DNA of 64,000 nt from Semisulcospira habei (GCA_036245525.1 BTPG01000004.1:46277982-46341981); one strand, 5' to 3'. Shown: positions 33,013 through 44,023, counted from the first letter of the stretch. The notes: generated by a model from the letters alone, not told the origin. Made by a program: numbers and translations.

Positions 33013-33363
33013 GGCCTCGCTGACTGGTAAGGCTGTGTGGCAGCGGCGTGAGACGCGGGAAGAAATTGGTTGCGAAGACAGACGGTACCAACATGACCTG
33101 CGAACCCAATTCTCGGCATCCTTCCTCCTTGGCCGGTCCCTGCCGATGCCCATGCCCAATCGATCCGTGTTTCCAAAGCTTCGGTTCGCCGCCTGTCAGC
33201 TGCCGGCTAGCTGCCTGTATCGTTTATTATGACCGTCAAACGCTTAGAGCCAGTTGTTTTCTTTCCCTGAGAGCCAAGTGTCAGCCCGCGTACTAAGTAC
33301 AATACGGGCATACTGGCACTGCCGGCTGCCGGTTAGTTTGCTGCCTGTATCGACTACTCGGTA

Positions 33364-33768
33364 GAACGGTCAAATGCCGAGAAAATCTGACCACCACCCA
33401 ACTGCAAGAGGTATATATCCTCATGAGTCCCCGCAGGTGCCTCTTGCTGACACCAATCTGAACCCATGTTCCTGGGACAGGCAGGGTTTTAGGTGTAGTA
33501 TTATCCCATTGCACCATGAGTTTGATTTTTTTAAAAAAATGTTTATTGTCCTATGAAGGTTACATTATAGATTAGGAGACAGATCAAGCGTTTTCGTTCA
33601 AGGGTGGTGCCAGACTAGCTTGGCGCTTGAGGCGCCAAGCTAGTCTGGCACCACCCTTGAACTAACTATCATAGTCAAAGTTATTCAAGCAGTGGTTGTA
33701 TCAGGATGAAAACGGTTAACGAAAACTGCAGAAATACAGTAAGCGTCAACTGACACTGAGCGGGTTAA
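33364..33768. mobile_element. Family E element interrupted by a C' element
   Basis: ATGCCGAGAAAATCTGACC, hairpin arm GCAAGAGGTATATATCCTCA (apex part deleted), GTTCCTGGGACAGGCAGGG, GGTGTAGTATTA, insertion, TTAACGAAAACTGCAGAAAT and CACTGAGCGGGTTAA. Confidence 0.8.
33501..33719. mobile_element. Palindromic MITE, family C', nested in E
   Basis: TTATCCCATTGCACCATGAG to GTATCAGGATGAAAACGGTTAA; core AGACTAGCTTGGCGC...GCGCCAAGCTAGTCT. Confidence 0.82.
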
Positions 33769-33815
33769 ATCCAGTTGTTTTCCTTTGCCTGAGAGATAAG
33801 TGGTAGCCTGTGTGC

Positions 33816-34402
33816 TCAATAAAGTTCGGTTGGTTGTACATTGCCGTCCCGACAGCAACAAGACTGTTTTGGGACGTGCCTGAACCTAAACAGAATATTG
33901 AATGTATGTCGCCAGCTGGTCTAATACGCTAAATAAATCTGAGATCATTTAGCAACACACATCCAATATCAGGGCCGGATCACTTACATGTTGGGGGGGG
34001 GGGGGAGAAATGAACCACCTGAAACAGACACCTAAAGCAGAGTTTTGACTGTTTTGAGTATGGCTTTTTTTTTTTCTTTCACCAAGGTGAGCAAATATCA
34101 TCCTTCAGTGTATCAAAGTTTATGTTGTAGTTTTTATGGGGGAAGGGGGGGGGGCATTGGGCCCCCCCCCCCCCCGGATCCGGCCCTAAATATCAAGAGC
34201 TACAGACAGCGCAGACAGTAGGGAGAGTTTAAAAAAAGGAAAATACAGGTGAATGGACCAAGGGTAGACAGAAACACATGCCCCAGAATAGAAGGGAAAA
34301 CCCACCCTGTGGGGCTGACCAGGGTGACTCTGGGAACTCAAAAGTAGTTAACCCCACCCAAGTCCCCCAGGGCAGACCCGGGTGGGGGTCAATAAAGTTC
34401 GG
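33816..34402 (-). mobile_element. R1 retroposon copy 3, with 14-bp target duplication
   Basis: TCAATAAAGTTCGG at 33816-33829 and 34389-34402 brackets the copy. Body matches copies 1 and 4 but is interrupted by another element at 33970. Confidence 0.87.
33970..34188. mobile_element. Non-autonomous DNA transposon inserted in R1
   Basis: Terminal inverted repeats CAGGGCCGGATC and GATCCGGCCCTA, flanked by AATAT on both sides. R1 copies 1 and 4 give the empty site CCAATATCAAGAGC. The ends resemble hAT termini (CAGGG...), but the visible duplication is only 5 bp. Confidence 0.72.
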
Positions 34403-34409
34403 ACAAATC

Positions 34410-34790
34410 AGCATCAGCAAGAGGCATAGACTCTCACGGGTCCCTGGAACTGCAGAGGCTGATGTGAGTCTATGTCCTGTAGTTAAAAGGGGTTGCCTAC
34501 AGTTCATTGTACAGTCAAACCCTTCAATCCCGACAGCCCAAGTACAACGTAATGTCGTGTCTGAAGCAGCAAAAGACCTGGATTCTCGTCAGCCCTTGAA
34601 ACTGCAGGGGCTCATGTGAGTCTATGCCTCTTGCAGTTGAAAGAGGCTGCTTATGCAGTTGTACTACGGTCCAACGCTGCAATCCATTTGTTTTCCAGTG
34701 CCTGAGAACTAAGATATACTGAGGTAAAAGTAATGGCGCATCTAAACAGCAGGCACTCATGAGAGCCTTAGCCTCTCGCGGATGAAAGGA
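34410..34790. repeat. Array of three E-type hairpins
   Basis: Hairpins near 34412 (GCATAGACTCTCACGGG), 34565 (GACCTGGATTCTCGTCAG) and 34745 (CACTCATGAGAGCC), about 150-180 bp apart. Each is followed by AGTTGAAAG-like and CCTGAGAACTAAG-like text. Confidence 0.65.
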
Positions 34791-34902
34791 TCTGCCTAAA
34801 CAGATTACGATTATGGCAGTCGAAAGCTTTAATCCCGGTGTTTTCCTCTGTCTGAGGCAGGACAGTTCGCATTCGTAAGCCTCTGCATAATACGCCTCTG
34901 CA

Positions 34903-35106
34903 TTAATCCAGTCAGCCCTGACGCTGTAAAGCAGGAGATGGGTGGACCATGATAATTCAAGGGTAGTGTCAGATTAGCATGGCGCCAAGCTAATCTGGCA
35001 CTGCCCTTGAATTATCATGGTCGATCCATCTCCTGCAACTGATGCATAGTCATTAGATGACGCCTCTAAAATTTGGGAAATGCGGTCGTCGGGCTGAATG
35101 AGTTAA
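34903..35106. mobile_element. TTAA palindromic MITE, family A
   Basis: TTAATCCAGTCAGCCCTGAC to CGGGCTGAATGAGTTAA; both core arms meet in a single GGCGCC (CATGGCGCCAAGC). Shares TTAA 35103-35106 with the B element. Confidence 0.86.
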
Positions 35107-35316
35107 CTCATTCTACCCCATCACCGAAATCCCCAAATTTTGCCGTTGTCCTCTGAAGACTGCATTGCAGTGCAGGACTCAGATTGACCATGATAGTTCA
35201 AGGGTGATGCCAGAATAGCTTGGCGCCCATAGGCGCCAAGCTATTCTGGCATCACCCTTGAACTATCATGGTCGAACCTTATCTTGCTGTGGTGTGTCTG
35301 GGGTAGAATGAGTTAA
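35103..35316. mobile_element. TTAA palindromic MITE, family B (reference)
   Basis: TTAACTCATTCTACCCCATC to TGGGGTAGAATGAGTTAA; apex GGCGCCCATAGGCGCC, near-perfect core. Confidence 0.9.
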
Positions 35317-35442
35317 CGCAGTTGCAGCTGCATGCGAGTTTAAGCTATTTGCAGATAAAAGTGCGCCCCCTCCACCCCCCGCCCCGAACAGTTTTATGGG
35401 TGTCGGTCAGAGTGGAACTAGGAGATAAAATTTGGAAGATTT

Positions 35443-35839
35443 GGGGCGGTCCGTGGCGCAGTGGTTAAAGGTGCGAGGTTCGATTACGGGTTCCGGCGTC
35501 GGATTTTTCTCCTCTAGTAAGTGTCACCGTTAATTCGGGCGGACCGTCGGGGGTTCTTTCTCCGGGTACTCCGGCTCTTCCTCCCCCTCCACTTTGGTAT
35601 CAGTTTCAGCCCACTTAATCAAATTTCAATACAACGATTTTGAATTTCCAAAAACTACAGTAGCTCGCTTGAGCTTGCCCTTAGCACCACGTGAATGTTC
35701 TGTGTTTATGTACAGTGTGTGAGTGAATGCGCGTGATTCACGTGAGCGTGCTTGTTGGGTTAAGTTCGCGGCGGCGCTTTGAGCCGATTTTCAATTGGGA
35801 TAAAGCGCCTATTTAATGCGATTATTATTATTATTATTA
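35443..35839 (+). mobile_element. tRNA-derived SINE with (ATT)n tail
   Basis: Head GGGCGGTCCGTGGCGCAGTG, A-box region TGGCGCAGTGG and B-box-like GAGGTTCGATTAC. Body CCGTTAATTCGGGCGGACCG, AGCTCGCTTGAGC and AACATTCACGTGG complement. Ends GCGATTATTATTATT. Two further minus-strand copies at 59678 and 63386. Confidence 0.86.
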
Positions 35840-35989
35840 GCATCCAAATACACCGCTTTAATAAGACACACACTACCGCAGACTCATAAATCCCAGAGAC
35901 AAAGGATTTGCCAAGAATGCGCTTCAGCAAGGAAATTTCATCGAAAAAGTCATTAGGGCAACACATAAAAACCGTGGCAAAACACAAAA

Positions 35990-36055
35990 GCAAGAGGCAT
36001 AAATCCTCATGAGCCCCCGCAAATGCGGGGGCTCATGAGGATCTAGGCCTCTTGC
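35990..36055. repeat. E-type hairpin core, near perfect
   Basis: GCAAGAGGCATAAATCCTCA pairs with TGAGGATCTAGGCCTCTTGC around GCAAATGC. Confidence 0.8.
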
Positions 36056-36274
36056 TGGTTCCATTTATATGCAGCTGACTTAATGTGATGAAGGCATGCT
36101 GAAACACACAGGCACGGGGTGATCGTTGCGATGTTGATCACTTCTGAACACGGGTAGTAGCAAATAGCACTTTATCAATGATCATCCCACACCTGTGCTG
36201 AGAAAACAACAAAACTCGCTGATTTTCGTAGAATACTGACGGAGTCAATGCATCGACCTCGCATATATATATAT

Positions 36275-36940
36275 ATATATGAACTCCTCCCCTCTGGCCG
36301 CAGACTCCGCACGCACAAAGCTAGAACACTTAGACTACAGCACAGTTTCATCCCCAAATCCATCACTCTAAGCAATCTGTAGGTACATCCACGCATACCC
36401 AAACCTAACTCCTCCCCCTATCCCCCTTTACCTGTGCAATCAGTAGGAATGGAGCTTGTTGATTTTAGAGAAGTGATTATATTGTGTTTTATTTGGTGGT
36501 GAACAAGGACATACTGGGATTGTTGTTACTGAGTGTTCACCCACTAATTATTTTACTACGGTAGACTTTAATTATGCAGCTTGTGTAATAATGTGTAATA
36601 ATGTACTGAGACGTTTGTATAGTAAGTAGTGAGGTTTAGGACTAGGTTGAAACACGCGTATTATGTATGCATATGTAGAGGTGGGTGTGAATGTATAAGT
36701 GCCGCTCAGTTCAGTCCATAAAAGATGTTTGTGTGAGATGTGTAAGAGTTATGTGTAAAGATTTTGTAGTGTTTACTTTATATCCATTTGGAATTTGTAG
36801 CTGTGCAAGTGCAGGGAGAAAATGTTCATAATTATGCTATAATGTTTTTATGTCTTGTTTGTACTATTTGTTATAAATGTACCACAACCGAATTTCTCTT
36901 TTCGAGATAATAAAGTACTCTTATTCTTATATATATATAC
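36275..36940 (+). pseudogene. 5'-truncated non-LTR retrotransposon 3' end
   Basis: The frame 36284..36382 reads LLPSGRRLRTHKARTLRLQ, then HSFIPKSITLSNL and a stop. This matches the basic SFIP-containing C-terminus typical of LINE ORF2 proteins. A ~550-bp 3' UTR ends with AATAAAGTACTCTTATTC. The catalytic domains are missing and a (TA)n tract precedes it. Confidence 0.68.
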
Positions 36941-38156
36941 ACTGACTTCCATTAAAAACGCAAAAGTGTCTGTAAGTGTACCCGCAAACAAAGAGCCACC
37001 CTGACAGCAAAAAAAGAAAATCTTATTTGTTGCTTACTTCAGACGTTTAGCCTACTGTCTGAGCTACCTTTACACAAAAATTGGATGAGTTATCGCCCAT
37101 GGCTACCTAGGAGGACACAGGGTTTCATTAATGGTGAAAATAAGCAAAACTGGACACACTGTGAAGAAGTTTCCTGTGATATGTTTTAACACACAAGTTG
37201 TGTGGATTGCTTATGATGTTATTGACTGCCTCAAACGAAATTTGACTCGAAAAATTTATTAGAGAACCAGAACTTCCGGTGCACATCATTTTCTTAATAA
37301 ATCTTATTTATTTTATGTGAATTACTTTCGAACCATTTTTATGCTTCAGTGACCGACACAGAGATAATGAACACACCCATATCCATTTATCAGATAAATA
37401 AGGCCGCTAACCTAAAAATAAAGAACTTTTTGATTTTCATGTTTGTAGGTCATGTTGATTATTTAGGTGCCTTTGACAAACGAAAAGTAGGTCAAGACCA
37501 AACCGACCGGATTTTCATGCACACGGACCCTAGTGACACTGCACATTGGTTGGCTTTCAGCTGTGTCTTCTTGCAGATGCTCTCTATTTGACTTTCAATA
37601 TCCTGTGATGTGGTAGTCACAAACCAGACAGGTGAGGCTAGCGCTGGCAGAATTGTACACAAACCAAGGGGAATCACTCAGCGCTGGACAGACAAACAGT
37701 TAGATCCCCTGCCCCCGCCTATCAGGCACCCAATTTAAAGCCCACAGAGAAATACGCAGGTATAGAACAAGACGATCATTTGCATCCTCAAAAAGAAGGC
37801 ATCAGGTCTCTTATATAACCCATGTCTTTCTCCGGAACTTAGGAAGTAGGCAGGAGAAACATACATACACAAACACGAAGGTGCACTACTATATGTGGTC
37901 GGGTAAATACCCTGATTTCCCACAGTAGATGCACAGAACATTACACAACAATGTAACGTTGTAATGTGATGGTAGTGTCACTGATGACATCATAAGTCAT
38001 CGATGTGCGATTTTTATGACTAAACATTCTATTCGCACAAGGCATAACACACTATTCATAACATTTTCTAATAAATAAGGTCAAAATTACCCGGATTAAA
38101 GCATATTTACTAAGAAAAGCGTTATGGTGAAAAATTTGCGTTTCTTTTGTTGATCA

Positions 38157-38157
<1 letters not shown>
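36941..38157. other. AT-rich unique stretch
   Basis: No gene or recurrent repeat recognised. Confidence 0.5.

Positions 38158-38243
<86 letters not shown>
38158..38243. repeat. (AT)n microsatellite
   Basis: About 42 AT units. Confidence 0.97.
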
Positions 38244-38245
<2 letters not shown>

Positions 38246-38423
38246 GTCTGAAACGTTACTGCGATGTACAGCACACGTTCAGTCATGGGCTAATGTAACG
38301 CACGCAGACTTGCCCACAGTCGTACGCACAGACTCTCGCACAACAGACGCATACACCGCCACTGACTCAGACGAGCGCATCCATGCGGTAAAACTCAACA
38401 CACGGGCTCCCTTTCTAAAGTGA

Positions 38424-38680
38424 CTTGATTGTCCAGCTACACGAGGACCAGCAAGGCCAGGTCAGACTCAACAATGACCTCTCAGAACCATTCCCTATTC
38501 TCAACGGCGTAAAGCAGGGCTGCGTGCTGGCACCGACCCTCTTCACCATCTTTTTTAGCATGATGTTGAAGCAGGCCACAGTGGACCTCGATGATGACGA
38601 TGCAGTGTACATCAGGTATCGTCTCGATGGCAGCCTGTTCAACCTCAGACGACTGCAGTTCCACTCTTTACAAGCACTCT
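38424..38680 (+). pseudogene. Reverse transcriptase fragment of a non-LTR retrotransposon
   Basis: Reads LHEDQQGQVRLNNDLSEPF, then NGVKQGCVLAPTLFTIFFS and DDDDAVYIRYRLDGSLFNL. NGVKQGCVLAPTLF is the conserved RT motif preceding the catalytic FADD box in LINE polymerases. The FADD box is missing because homology ends near LRRLQ. It starts abruptly after GGCTCCCTTTCTAAAGTG. An isolated internal fragment, not an active element. Confidence 0.85.
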
Positions 38681-38775
38681 AAACACAACAACAACGTAAC
38701 ACTTGCTAAACACACAACATATTGGATCAATGAGAAACGTCACGTAACCTGGCTGATACAAATAACTCACACGTT

Positions 38776-38779
<4 letters not shown>

Positions 38780-38841
<62 letters not shown>
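38780..38841. repeat. (CA)n microsatellite
   Basis: About 30 CA units. Confidence 0.97.
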
Positions 38842-38844
<3 letters not shown>

Positions 38845-39437
38845 TTCATAAACTGTCTACTTTCGTAACACCCCCATATCTCTGTCACTAACTTGAAACA
38901 GACTATAGCCTAACACTCTTGCTATACACTACTCTATACACTGGAAAAGACTATGCTTAACCATCCACGTACTACCTTCATAGCGACTTAAGCATACACA
39001 CCTTACATTCCTTTAGTCATCCATCTCGGTAAATAACTGTATACCAATCAACAACGCTATACAACCAGATTACTCTTACCAACGCCTACTGTCTTTAACT
39101 AACAACTATCAATACTACATATATAGAAACATACCTGAATTCTAGGCTTCAGAGTCTTGGAATACGGGCTAGGTATCTCAAACACATCCGTCCAAGCTGA
39201 CGATAAGCCCCGTACTGACGAAACTAGACCTCTGACAGACACAGCTTTTGCCTAGAACTCACTAAACAGAACTCACCCAAAACTCCGTGCTAACCATGTC
39301 TTAAAGATTCCACGTGGAGAGCAGGCCCCACGGACTATCGGCACAAACAAACCAAAAACTGTACCGTATTTACCCTAATGTGTGAGCACTATGCACGAGC
39401 ATAGAGCTTCATCACAGCTTAATAACCCCTTCAATCA
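38842..39437. other. G-poor stretch next to the RT fragment
   Basis: Strong deficit of G on the plus strand (rich in A, C and T) over 0.5 kb; no ORF. It may be the untranslated end of a retroelement. Confidence 0.4.
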
Positions 39438-39507
39438 CACTGACGAAACCGTTCGGCTGAAAAGACGCATGATCACGCGTCTTTTCAGCCGAACGGTATC
39501 GTCAGTG
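39438..39507. repeat. Long hairpin, single copy
   Basis: CACTGACGAAACCGTTCGGC pairs with GCCGAACGGTATCGTCAGTG; stem about 31 bp with spacer ATGATCA. Confidence 0.85.
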
Positions 39508-39783
39508 GCAGTCAAGAAATTAACAATAAAACTGCGTTCCCTTCTGAAATGCCTGGAGATGTTACATTCACATAACCTATTGTAAGTTCCTGAAAAAAAT
39601 ATTGCTACTTAAGGGGGCTTCACTGTAGTGTAATTGGCTATTTAAGAAATGACACAGCACTCATTTTAATTAGAAACAAGTCCTGTGAAAATTAACTTGC
39701 ATTTTCTTGTCAGAATCGCTTTGAAATGAAATCTTAAGACAGCAGCGGACAGTGAACTCTCCCAGAATCTTCGCAAATCGATA

Positions 39784-39863
39784 TTAACTCTTAAGCTCCC
39801 AGAATTAACTGACTTCCATTATATCAAATGAAAGTTATTTAGTTCTGGGAGTTTAAGAGTTAA
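39784..39863. mobile_element. TTAA palindrome, family H
   Basis: TTAACTCTTAAGCTCCCAGA to TCTGGGAGTTTAAGAGTTAA. Confidence 0.85.
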
Positions 39864-40142
39864 AAAGATAAATAGGCAAATCAGAATGACATGCGATGAA
39901 AAACAGAATGACAGATATAAAAGTGTTTCTAGTCCCCCAAAAAAAATTCATCCAAAATTGCACCCAGAAGCTAACTCGCCAAGAAAACGAATGAAACAAG
40001 CGAGTTGATTTTTTTCAAACTGAGAGGACATTTTTGTATTTGTATTCTTTGCACAGACGCGGGTTTCATTAGGAGGCATTAGGCCTGCAGTTAATGGATT
40101 CCTGTGTTTACTGCAGCATGACTACAGCGAAGAAAAATAATC

Positions 40143-40213
40143 GACTAGAGGCTTAGATCCTCCTGAACCTCCACAACATGCAGGGGCTTATGAGAATACA
40201 TGCCTCTCTCTGG
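40143..40213. repeat. E-type hairpin, degraded
   Basis: CTAGAGGCTTAGATCCTCCT with GAGAATACATGCCTCTC. Confidence 0.6.
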
Positions 40214-40506
40214 TCTTTAAAGGTCAATGATCGTCTGGCGCTGAGGCGATCCGGTGTTCATTTTTGTTTGTCAATGGACTGCAGACTCGCAACCATAAAG
40301 CTAAGACGTTGGGTATGCCGGATGGAATTGTTTAACATTCAGCCTGCCATTATAGCGGGAAAGAAATACATAAACCTTAGCGGAAATGCAAATAACCACT
40401 TTTTCTCAAACAGAATGTTCTGCACTGCAAACTGTCAACGTGCATAAACACAGACATCCTCAGTTTTTAGTCAGAAACCCAACCGACCTGTACATTAAAT
40501 TGTACA

Positions 40507-40509
<3 letters not shown>

Positions 40510-40577
<68 letters not shown>
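40510..40577. repeat. (CA)n microsatellite
   Basis: About 33 CA units, then CACCACCACC. Confidence 0.97.
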
Positions 40578-40578
<1 letters not shown>

Positions 40579-40719
40579 ACCACCATTCTTGCCAGAATCA
40601 CCTCGACAAAGATCTTTACCGACAGCTGAAGGTTTCGGCATATTTCGTCGATGAGGTACAATCTCCATCAAATGTGGGCGTCCTCATCTGAAAACTACAT
40701 GCCCGTTCAGGCGAAGTTC

Positions 40720-40892
40720 GACCGTTACAGATCTGGGGTGGTGCCAGGACAGCTTTGTCATAGTGCCTAAAGGCGCCCAGCAATTCTGGCACCACCCTTG
40801 AACTATCATGGCCGGCACAACGCGGCTATTCTGGCACCACCCTTAAAATAGCAAGGTATATCCGTCACCGGTAGTATTGTGTTATGTACAGC
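40720..40892. mobile_element. Decayed B-type palindromic MITE with partially duplicated arm
   Basis: GGGGTGGTGCCAGGACAGCT, GCAATTCTGGCACCACCC, then a second GCTATTCTGGCACCACCC 50 bp later. Confidence 0.65.
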
Positions 40893-41095
40893 TTAACTCA
40901 TTGTGCCCGCGGTACGAAATACCCACATTTTGTAGTTATCCTCTGAGGACTGCATTACAATTCAGGAGACAGGTCGACCATGATAGTTCATGGGTGTTGG
41001 CAGAATAGCTTGGGTGGCACCTAGGCGCCAAGCTATTCTGCCAACACCCATGAACTATCATGGTCGAGCCATATCTTGCTGTGTTAATAGTTTAA
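40893..41095. mobile_element. TTAA palindromic MITE, family B
   Basis: TTAACTCATTGTGCCCGCGG to GTTAATAGTTTAA; both core arms carry the matched change GGGTGTTGGCAGAA/TTCTGCCAACACCC. Shares its right TTAA with an F element. Confidence 0.85.
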
Positions 41096-41164
41096 CTCAT
41101 TCGAGACGTGATGCTTTCGGCCTGAAGCCGCGTATACGGATGCAGCACCTCTCAAAGGACTTAA
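41092..41164. mobile_element. TTAA palindrome, family F (diverged)
   Basis: TTAACTCATTCGAGACGTGA to CCTCTCAAAGGACTTAA. Confidence 0.78.
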
Positions 41165-41459
41165 CTAAGACGTTCTCTCGTGGCTGAATATAATGCAGTA
41201 CAGCGGTATTTTCAGTAACTAAACTGTACGGTTCCCAAAACGCGAATTATCCCTGTATCGATCGCCAGCCACCTCTTTTGACGAAGCTGAAGTCGAACTC
41301 CCTATCACTTCCTTAGTCTCAGCAGCGCAGACATTAACATGGCTGGTGAAGTAGCTAGTGGGAATAGACATAGCGTGCAACTCTCCTGAGCTGATGATCA
41401 CGCCAACAGTGAATCACTTATGTCTGCAAGTGACATAGGCAGTGAATCACTTATGTCTG

Positions 41460-41525
41460 CCAGCGAGATAGATCACTTAGAGCCCCCAGCAACTGCAGGA
41501 GCTCATGCGGATCTATGTCTCGTAC
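41460..41525. repeat. E-type hairpin remnant
   Basis: GAGATAGATCACTTAGAGCC and GCTCATGCGGATCTATGTC. Confidence 0.55.
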
Positions 41526-41767
41526 AGAGGCAGGGGTCGTGATGGCCCTGATCAGGGCTCATGAGTATGGATGCTCCTTTCCTATGGCTGGGGCTTGCTG
41601 TTGTGAAATAAATCTTGTGGTGTGAAATTTACGAGATCTTTTCTTGCGTTCCTGGAATGGCAAGTTGCCTGCGCCTCATAGACACGGTCCTCACGAGACC
41701 CTGACATTGATCTGTGGGGCAACTGAAGATCAGTCTCATGCTGCTCTGTGATTCTCTACCTTAAGGT

Positions 41768-41982
41768 TTAACTCATTGTGCCCGAGCTACGAAATACCCA
41801 TAGTTTGGAGTTATCCTTTGAGGACTGCATTACAATTTAGGAGACAGATCGACCATGATAGTTCAAGGGTGGTGGCAGAATAGCCTGGCGCCTACAGGCG
41901 CCAAGCTATTCTGCCACTGCCCCAAGAACTATCATGGACGTGCCATATCTTGCTGTGGTGTGTCGCGGGCAGAATGAGTTAA
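41768..41982. mobile_element. TTAA palindromic MITE, family B
   Basis: TTAACTCATTGTGCCCGAGC to GCGGGCAGAATGAGTTAA; apex GGCGCCTACAGGCGCC; matched arm change GTGGTGGCAG/CTGCCACTGC. Confidence 0.87.
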
Positions 41983-42026
41983 ATCCAGTCACGGACCAAG
42001 GCATGGGGTCCTATGCCTTTGGGGTC

Positions 42027-42134
42027 GGTTGCATGAGTGACACCAACCCTGCAACAGCCGCTAAGCAAGGTAATCCGCCACAGCGGAGCACCTTGCATAG
42101 TGGCTGGCGCAGGACTAAGCTCACTCATGCAACT
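42027..42134. mobile_element. Palindrome, family K
   Basis: CGGTTGCATGAGTGACACC and GACTAAGCTCACTCATGCAA; inner arms GCTAAGCAAGGTAATCCGC/GCGGAGCACCTTGCATAG. Confidence 0.8.
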
Positions 42135-42191
42135 GGCCCGTGGTATGTGGCGAGACATTACGAAATCCGTGCCACGGGGTCTATTCCACGA

Positions 42192-42307
42192 CTAACTCAT
42201 TCAAGGTGTCCCGCATTAATAGTTGCGGAAGTGTCGTATAGCGTTACGCCGGCAACACTATACGACACTTTCGCATCTACTGATACGGCGCGCCTTAAAT
42301 GAGCTAA
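42192..42307. mobile_element. F-like palindrome, variant
   Basis: CTAACTCATTCAAGGTGTCC to GCGCGCCTTAAATGAGCTAA; inner stem AAGTGTCGTATAGCGTT/AACACTATACGACACTT. Confidence 0.72.
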
Positions 42308-42659
42308 ACATACACCGGGCATTCCACAGGCTCTGTGCATCTTACAGATGGAAGGTGTTTTGCTGCTGGAGTGCGGAGAGGAATCAATACCAGGGGTCTA
42401 TATCACTGCAGCTATTTTCATGAGGCAATCGCCGCATTTTGAATGTCAATGACGGAAAAAGCAGAAAGAATTTCAGAAAAAGAGGATCGGGATGAGAAAA
42501 AAAAAAAGTATCGCATCATTTTCTGCAGGCAAAACCGTTAAATTATTTTTCCACATTAAAAAAACAAACAAACAAGTCTTTAATTGCAGCATGACATTAA
42601 AAAGAGAAGTTCAACGTAGTTTGCATATTTTGAATGTCAAGGGACACAAAAATCAAAGG

Positions 42660-42880
42660 GGAAGGGGAGATTTGGAAGGGGGGGGGGGGGGGGCGATGGC
42701 AGCGGGCAAAAATCCTAAAAAATGCCAGAAAAAAACTAAAAGGAAAAAAAAAGCGGTTTTGGAAATGACCAGCCAGATTAAAAAAATTATGCAGTCTGCG
42801 TTGTCAGGGGGAACCCCCCCCACCCCCCCCCCCCACCCCCACCAAAAAACAAACAAACAAAAAAAAAAAAACCCAACCCA
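42660..42880. repeat. G-run, A-rich and C-run low complexity
   Basis: Poly-G at 42678, A-rich middle, poly-C at 42816 and CAAACAAACAAA. Confidence 0.85.
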
Positions 42881-42917
42881 ACCTGCAGTGCAGCAGTGTT
42901 CTTAGAACTAGAAAATG

Positions 42918-42966
42918 AGCTGTGTGCTTCACGCCGTAAGGTCCTAAATCACATACCAGCACACAT
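42918..42966. repeat. Family J, right half
   Basis: CGCCGTAAGGTCCTAAATCA then CATACCAGCACACATG. Confidence 0.6.
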
Positions 42967-43072
42967 GTCCGTAAGTCTTGTCTTGAGGCTCGACAGCTTC
43001 TGGGCCTCAATGTAATATGGCACCACGCGCCAACTATCCCGAAGAAGGCGCCAAACTCTCCCAGCAGCACAC

Positions 43073-43252
43073 TTAACCCCTTCAATGCCGAAAATGCTAA
43101 CACCACCCAACTGCACGAGGTATAGATCCTCACGAGAATATAAGCCTCTCGTTGAAACCACTTTAGTATCCATGTTTCTTGTGACGACTGGAGATAGCTT
43201 TCACAAGGCCTTCCGAAATACCATCTGTGTCCACAGGCAGTCAGGGGATTAA
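43073..43252. mobile_element. TTAA MITE, family E, core shortened
   Basis: TTAACCCCTTCAATGCCGAA to GGCAGTCAGGGGATTAA. Confidence 0.8.
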
Positions 43253-43268
43253 ACCAGCAAGGTCGACG

Positions 43269-43564
43269 TTAACCCCTTTACTGCTAATGGCCGCAGGCTG
43301 TGTTTTACAAATTATTGGAACGTCAACGTCAAAACTCCCCCAACCGGCCGTCAAAGGAACCTGGGGCCAGTTGCATAAAGCGGCGCACCTTGCTTAGTGG
43401 CTGCTGCAGGACTAAGCTCGCTCATGCAACTGACCCATGGACACAAAGCGGTTTCAGCATGAGGCATAGATCCTCATGAGCCCCCGCAACTGCGGGGGCT
43501 CATGAGGATCTATACCTCCTGCAGCTGGGTGGTGCTCCGTTTTCCTCGACAGTGGAGGCGTTAG
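43269..43564. mobile_element. Family E element interrupted by a K element
   Basis: TTAACCCCTTTACTGCTAAT, GGCCGTCAAAGGAACC, K insertion, ATGGACACAAAGCGGTTTC, hairpin GAGGCATAGATCCTCATGAG, right end GGAGGCGTTAG. Confidence 0.82.
43363..43438. mobile_element. Family K, nested in E, left half shortened
   Basis: GGGGCCAGTTGCATAAAGCG to AGCTCGCTCATGCAACTGAC; part of the left arm is missing. Confidence 0.75.
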
Positions 43565-44023
43565 TATCCTGAACCAGTGTGCAGTGTTCAGAGAACAGTT
43601 CCCAGTTTTGATAATTTCAAGAATTCTGAGTTCGGGTTCCGTGTGCAAAGCAGGGTGTCTGGACCGCCATGCACGTAAAGTTGGCGCCTACAGCAATGCC
43701 ATGGGATGTTTACTCGATTGCCAACTGAAAAAAAAAAAATCATCCCTCCGCCTTTCAGTGAACAGGTTTAGCAAACTGACTGTTAACACTGTTACGTTGA
43801 TTTAGTCGTTGTTGCTGTTTCTGGCGTAAACCCGCGCGGGCCCAATACAAGCTTACTTTCAATAGTGATAAGGTCGTTAACAGTTACAACGTAGGTCAAA
43901 AGCAGATCAGAACGGATGTGATGTGTCAACGCCAGACAAAGCTGATCAGTTTGAGAAAGCAATAGACAAAATAATACATTAAAAAAAAAAAAAATGGATG
44001 TACATTGCGGTTCTACTTTCAAC

